Source: Persicimonas caeni
GTDB lineage: Bacteria > Myxococcota_A > Bradymonadia > Bradymonadales > Bradymonadaceae
NCBI RefSeq assembly: GCF_006517175.1
Contig: NZ_CP041186.1
Span: forward strand, 7,405,074-7,469,073
Direction: 5' to 3'
Length of the DNA stretch: 64,000 nucleotides
The first letter of the stretch is position 1. Each line of letters begins with the position of its first letter. Positions 63,598 through 64,000 of the stretch are shown piece after piece. The position numbers were made by a program, and so were the translations under genes. Below the pieces are notes generated by a model that saw only the letters and a program-made list of their open reading frames with translations, was not told the DNA's origin and ran no database searches.

Positions 63598-64000
63598 TCA
63601 CTCGACCGGAGCGTCCCGCAACAACTGGCGGGTCTGCTCGCGGTGAATCTTGCCGCTGTGGGTCTGCGGCAATTCGCTGCAGATAACCCATCGTTGCGGC
63701 GTTTTGAAGCCGGCGAGCTCGCTTTTGCAATGCTCGCCGAGTTCTTCGAAAAAGGCGGCCGGCTCGTCGACCGGCTCGCTGGGGACGACCGCCGCGGCGA
63801 CGACTTCGCCCCATTCGGGGTCGTCGAGCCCTACGACGGCGACGTCGCGCACACCCGAGGCCGCCCGCAGCACCGCCTCGACTTCGCCCGGGTCGACGTT
63901 CTCGCCGCCGGTGACGATGAGGTCGGTGAGCCGGTGCTCGATGCGCAAAAAACCATTGCGGTCGATGCGTCCGATATCTCCGGTGCGAAACCAGCCGTCG
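63598..64000 (-). CDS. MenE-like acyl-CoA/AMP ligase, C-terminal part
   Basis: The frame is open to the window edge. Residues near the edge read GWFRTGDIGRIDRNGFLRIE, then RLTDLIVTGGENVDPGEVEA, the A8-A10 block of ANL enzymes, and the catalytic Lys is in THSGKIHRE. o-Succinylbenzoyl-CoA synthetase (MenE) is the likely identity because of the ubiE neighbour, but other CoA ligases share these motifs. Confidence 0.75.
   Translation of the reverse strand, partial: DGWFRTGDIGRIDRNGFLRIEHRLTDLIVTGGENVDPGEVEAVLRAASGVRDVAVVGLDDPEWGEVVAAAVVPSEPVDEPAAFFEELGEHCKSELAGFKTPQRWVICSELPQTHSGKIHREQTRQLLRDAPVE

Overview
The window is GC-rich, densely coded DNA from a Gram-negative bacterium. It has BAM/Mla-type envelope genes, many secreted lipoproteins with LxxC-type lipoboxes, cysteine-rich and IPT/Kelch surface proteins, TPR and cyclic-nucleotide-binding signalling proteins, and menaquinone-type quinone genes. 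This gene content is what I would expect of the former Deltaproteobacteria (Myxococcota/Bradymonadales-like). That assignment is inference from gene content, since no marker gene was compared.

Layout. 0-9 kb: DUF58 protein tail, pgsA with a lytic transglycosylase, a cysteine-rich lipoprotein, a DUF507 protein, a MepA-type endopeptidase fused to HEAT-like repeats, and a PDZ/multi-TM protein fused to a degenerate NtrC-type AAA+ domain. 9-21 kb: an IPT/metzincin-like lipoprotein, rpsO-pnp, two small exported proteins, a PDZ-thioredoxin protein, an FmdB zinc ribbon, dnaK, and three tRNA-Gly genes behind a near-consensus promoter. 21-34 kb: a PpiD/SurA-like chaperone divergent from the rod-shape operon mreB-mreC-mreD-mrdA-rodA, then a tandem-fused Mla-like ABC ATPase, a Rieske protein, a MazG-like protein and purT. 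34-53 kb: a 1632-residue IPT/Kelch lipoprotein, a beta-barrel protein, a 0.6 kb block of three unrelated tandem repeats, DUF72, an amine oxidase-type flavoprotein, an isolated rplC, a TPR/double-cNMP-domain protein, a methyltransferase, a very large TPR protein, a lipoprotein and a quinone-oxidoreductase-like enzyme. 62-64 kb: ubiE/menG, DAHP synthase and the end of a MenE-like ligase, a plausible chorismate-to-menaquinone group.

The most unusual region is 53.8-61.9 kb. It is an array of RHS-core fragments, all on the + strand. Three of them end in different C-terminal tips, and each of these is followed directly by a small unrelated gene, the layout of polymorphic toxin-immunity modules. Two further RHS pieces are broken by stop codons. 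No full-length RHS gene is in the window, so these look like orphan (displaced) modules. The array lies between the intact 3' end of ubiE and a second, about 92% identical copy of the last 120 bp of ubiE. A 162-bp imperfect palindrome joins the RHS core at the same codon in three places.

Outside that array the window carries several small palindromic, MITE-like elements (3.4, 32.2-32.5 and 43.5-43.7 kb) and short tandem repeats. None of them encodes a transposase here. No CRISPR array, rRNA, phage or intact IS was seen.
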